Below, piece after piece: positions 5,021-6,286 of a stretch of 6,286 nt of DNA (the stretch's first letter is position 1; each line of letters opens with the position of its first letter). The position numbers and the translations under genes were made by a program. This DNA comes from Paracoccaceae bacterium (lineage in GTDB: Bacteria; Pseudomonadota; Alphaproteobacteria; Rhodobacterales; Rhodobacteraceae): the NCBI GenBank assembly GCA_003551745.1, contig PUNI01000050.1:1-6286 (forward strand), read 5' to 3'. Under the pieces are notes generated by a model. The model was not told where the DNA came from and searched no databases. It saw nothing but the letters and a program-made list of their open reading frames with translations.

Positions 5021-6286
5021 GCGAACGCCATGTCGAGCGCCGCCGCCGCCTGTTCCGCCATCGACGCGCTGCCCCCCGGCAGGCCGATCGCGAACAGCCG
5101 GCAGACGTTGCGCCCCATGATCTTCGCAATCGTCGTTTCGTCGAAGCCACCGCCTGCGCGCCGCAACGTCGCCGTCAGCACGCCAAGCTCGTCTGCCGAG
5201 ATCTGGGTTGCCACCGAGCCGTCGAAGTCCGACCCGAGCGCGACGTGATCGCCGGGGTTCAGCCCCCGCTTGTCGGCCATTTCCATGATATGGGCCATGA
5301 CCCGGGGAATGTTGGCCACGCCCTCGCCGACCGCATGGCCCCAGTAGCCGATCCCGATCACGCCGCCGCTGTCGAGGACGGCGCGCAACGCCTCGTCCGA
5401 GAGGTTGCGGTCGGGACGGCAGATGCCCTCGCAGACGGCCCGGACGCCGGTGTGCGACACGATGAAGGGCTTGCGCAGCAGGGACGCCGCATCGCGGATG
5501 GCCTCTTCCGACGCATGGGCGAGGTCGATGAGCATGCTGTGCTCCTCGGCCGTCTCCAGCGCGGTTCGGCCGGCCGGCGTCAGCCCGTAGCGCCCGCAGC
5601 CTTCCGAAGAGCCGCACAGCGGGTTGTCGAACCGATGCACCGGCGCGAACACCCGCAGGCCGCGGTCGTAAAGCGACGCGATCTCGGCCGCCACCACACC
5701 CGGGCTCGGGTCGTACTGCCCCACCCAGTGGCCACCTTCCAGCGCCAGTGTGCCGCCGATGACCTCCTCGCCGCGCCCGCGCGCCTCGATAAGCGCGAGC
5801 AGTTCCGAGGCGTTGAGGATCGGACGCAGTTCCGGCCCGTCATGGGATTGCGACCGGTGCACGGCATCCCAGAACAGGTCCATCTGGTAGAAGGCGCGGC
5901 CACGCGTGCTCCGCACCGGTCGCCCCTGCAGGGCCGCGAGCCAGGCGGCGTGGTTCGGATCGCTGGCGCTCAGGCAGTCCCGCCAGGGCAGGTTCACCGG
6001 GCTGTGGGTGACCATGGCGAAGACCTGCAGCGCCGTATTGCCGGCGAGAAGCCGCGGCAGATCGGCGTGGCCGTAGTCGGACCATGCGAGAAGGTCGCGA
6101 TCCCATTTCAGGCTGTCGGCATGCAGGTCGGCGATGAACATCGCCCGGTGCAGCGCGCGGTCGGCGTCGTCGGGCTCTGGCGCGTCGGGGTCGAATGCGA
6201 AGCGGTTGAGGCTCCGATCCACCGCTGTAACGGCTGCTCCCCGCATGCTCCATGCGGCCCCGGCCGCTCCGGCGGCGGCCAGCAAT
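5017..6286 (-). CDS. Membrane dipeptidase, peptidase family M19 (5' end outside window)
   Basis: This is a zinc metallopeptidase of the renal (membrane) dipeptidase family, which hydrolyses dipeptides, in many members including those with a D-residue. About 422 residues are visible. Numbering from the first complete codon, the metal and active-site residues match human DPEP1 in order: H55 and D57 (DLHADS), E183 (ALEGGH), H257 (DLAHAS), H278 (VSHTG) and D353 (GSDFDG). The set is complete, so the enzyme should be active. The visible N-terminus (LAAAGAAGAAWSMRGAAVTAVDRSLNRF) looks like the end of a hydrophobic segment followed by a short linker, as in homologues with an N-terminal membrane anchor or signal. 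The frame is open to the right edge, so the true start probably lies beyond it; TTG 6285 and ATG 6246 are not convincing starts. The gene converges on the DUF418 gene with a 31-base gap. The natural substrate is unknown; a role in peptide scavenging or cell-wall peptide turnover is inference. Confidence 0.93.
   Translation of the reverse strand, partial: LLAAAGAAGAAWSMRGAAVTAVDRSLNRFAFDPDAPEPDDADRALHRAMFIADLHADSLKWDRDLLAWSDYGHADLPRLLAGNTALQVFAMVTHSPVNLPWRDCLSASDPNHAAWLAALQGRPVRSTRGRAFYQMDLFWDAVHRSQSHDGPELRPILNASELLALIEARGRGEEVIGGTLALEGGHWVGQYDPSPGVVAAEIASLYDRGLRVFAPVHRFDNPLCGSSEGCGRYGLTPAGRTALETAEEHSMLIDLAHASEEAIRDAASLLRKPFIVSHTGVRAVCEGICRPDRNLSDEALRAVLDSGGVIGIGYWGHAVGEGVANIPRVMAHIMEMADKRGLNPGDHVALGSDFDGSVATQISADELGVLTATLRRAGGGFDETTIAKIMGRNVCRLFAIGLPGGSASMAEQAAAALDMAFA

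Noticed and set aside
4535..5248. Plus-strand open frame of 237 codons crossing the convergent junction
   Set aside because: It overlaps the DUF418 gene in another frame and runs antisense to the dipeptidase. It has no domain features.

Overview
The window is GC-rich throughout, with an open antisense frame opposite almost every gene. It looks like ordinary chromosomal DNA of an alphaproteobacterium, most likely Rhodobacteraceae. I infer this from the base composition, from an IalB-family secreted protein gene next to rlmN, and from protein matches made from memory; no search was run. There are six protein-coding genes, two cut by the window edges. I see no tRNA, rRNA, CRISPR array, transposase, phage gene or attachment site.

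Left block, minus strand (1-1704): a type II zinc-dependent L-asparaginase (709-1704) lies upstream of an unrecognised gene with a signal peptide (1-625, 3' end outside the window). The 83-base gap between them holds an unusually AT-rich patch that resembles a CtrA box.

Divergent intergenic region (1705-1885): it separates the asparaginase from a rightward block and contains two inverted repeats. I found no convincing -35/-10 pair.

Middle block, plus strand (1886-4985): an IalB-family exported protein is followed by a good intrinsic terminator. Next is rlmN, the 23S rRNA A2503 / tRNA A37 C2-methyltransferase, with a clear GTG start behind GAGGAG. A DUF418 (YeiB-like) multi-pass membrane protein follows immediately. 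Its coding frame is intact and its N-terminal family motif is present, but no ATG, GTG or TTG lies between the rlmN stop codon and that motif. Its start is therefore non-canonical, buried inside rlmN, or lost to a small frameshift.

Right block, minus strand (5017-6286): a membrane dipeptidase of peptidase family M19 converges on the DUF418 gene. Only 31 bases separate the two stop codons, and one hairpin contains both.

The genes are mostly individual housekeeping or peripheral-metabolism functions: amide hydrolysis, rRNA/tRNA methylation and dipeptide hydrolysis, plus envelope proteins. I do not see an integrated novel system. The most interesting points are the missing DUF418 start, the hairpin over the convergent stops, the inverted repeats in the divergent promoter region, and the unidentified exported protein at the left edge.
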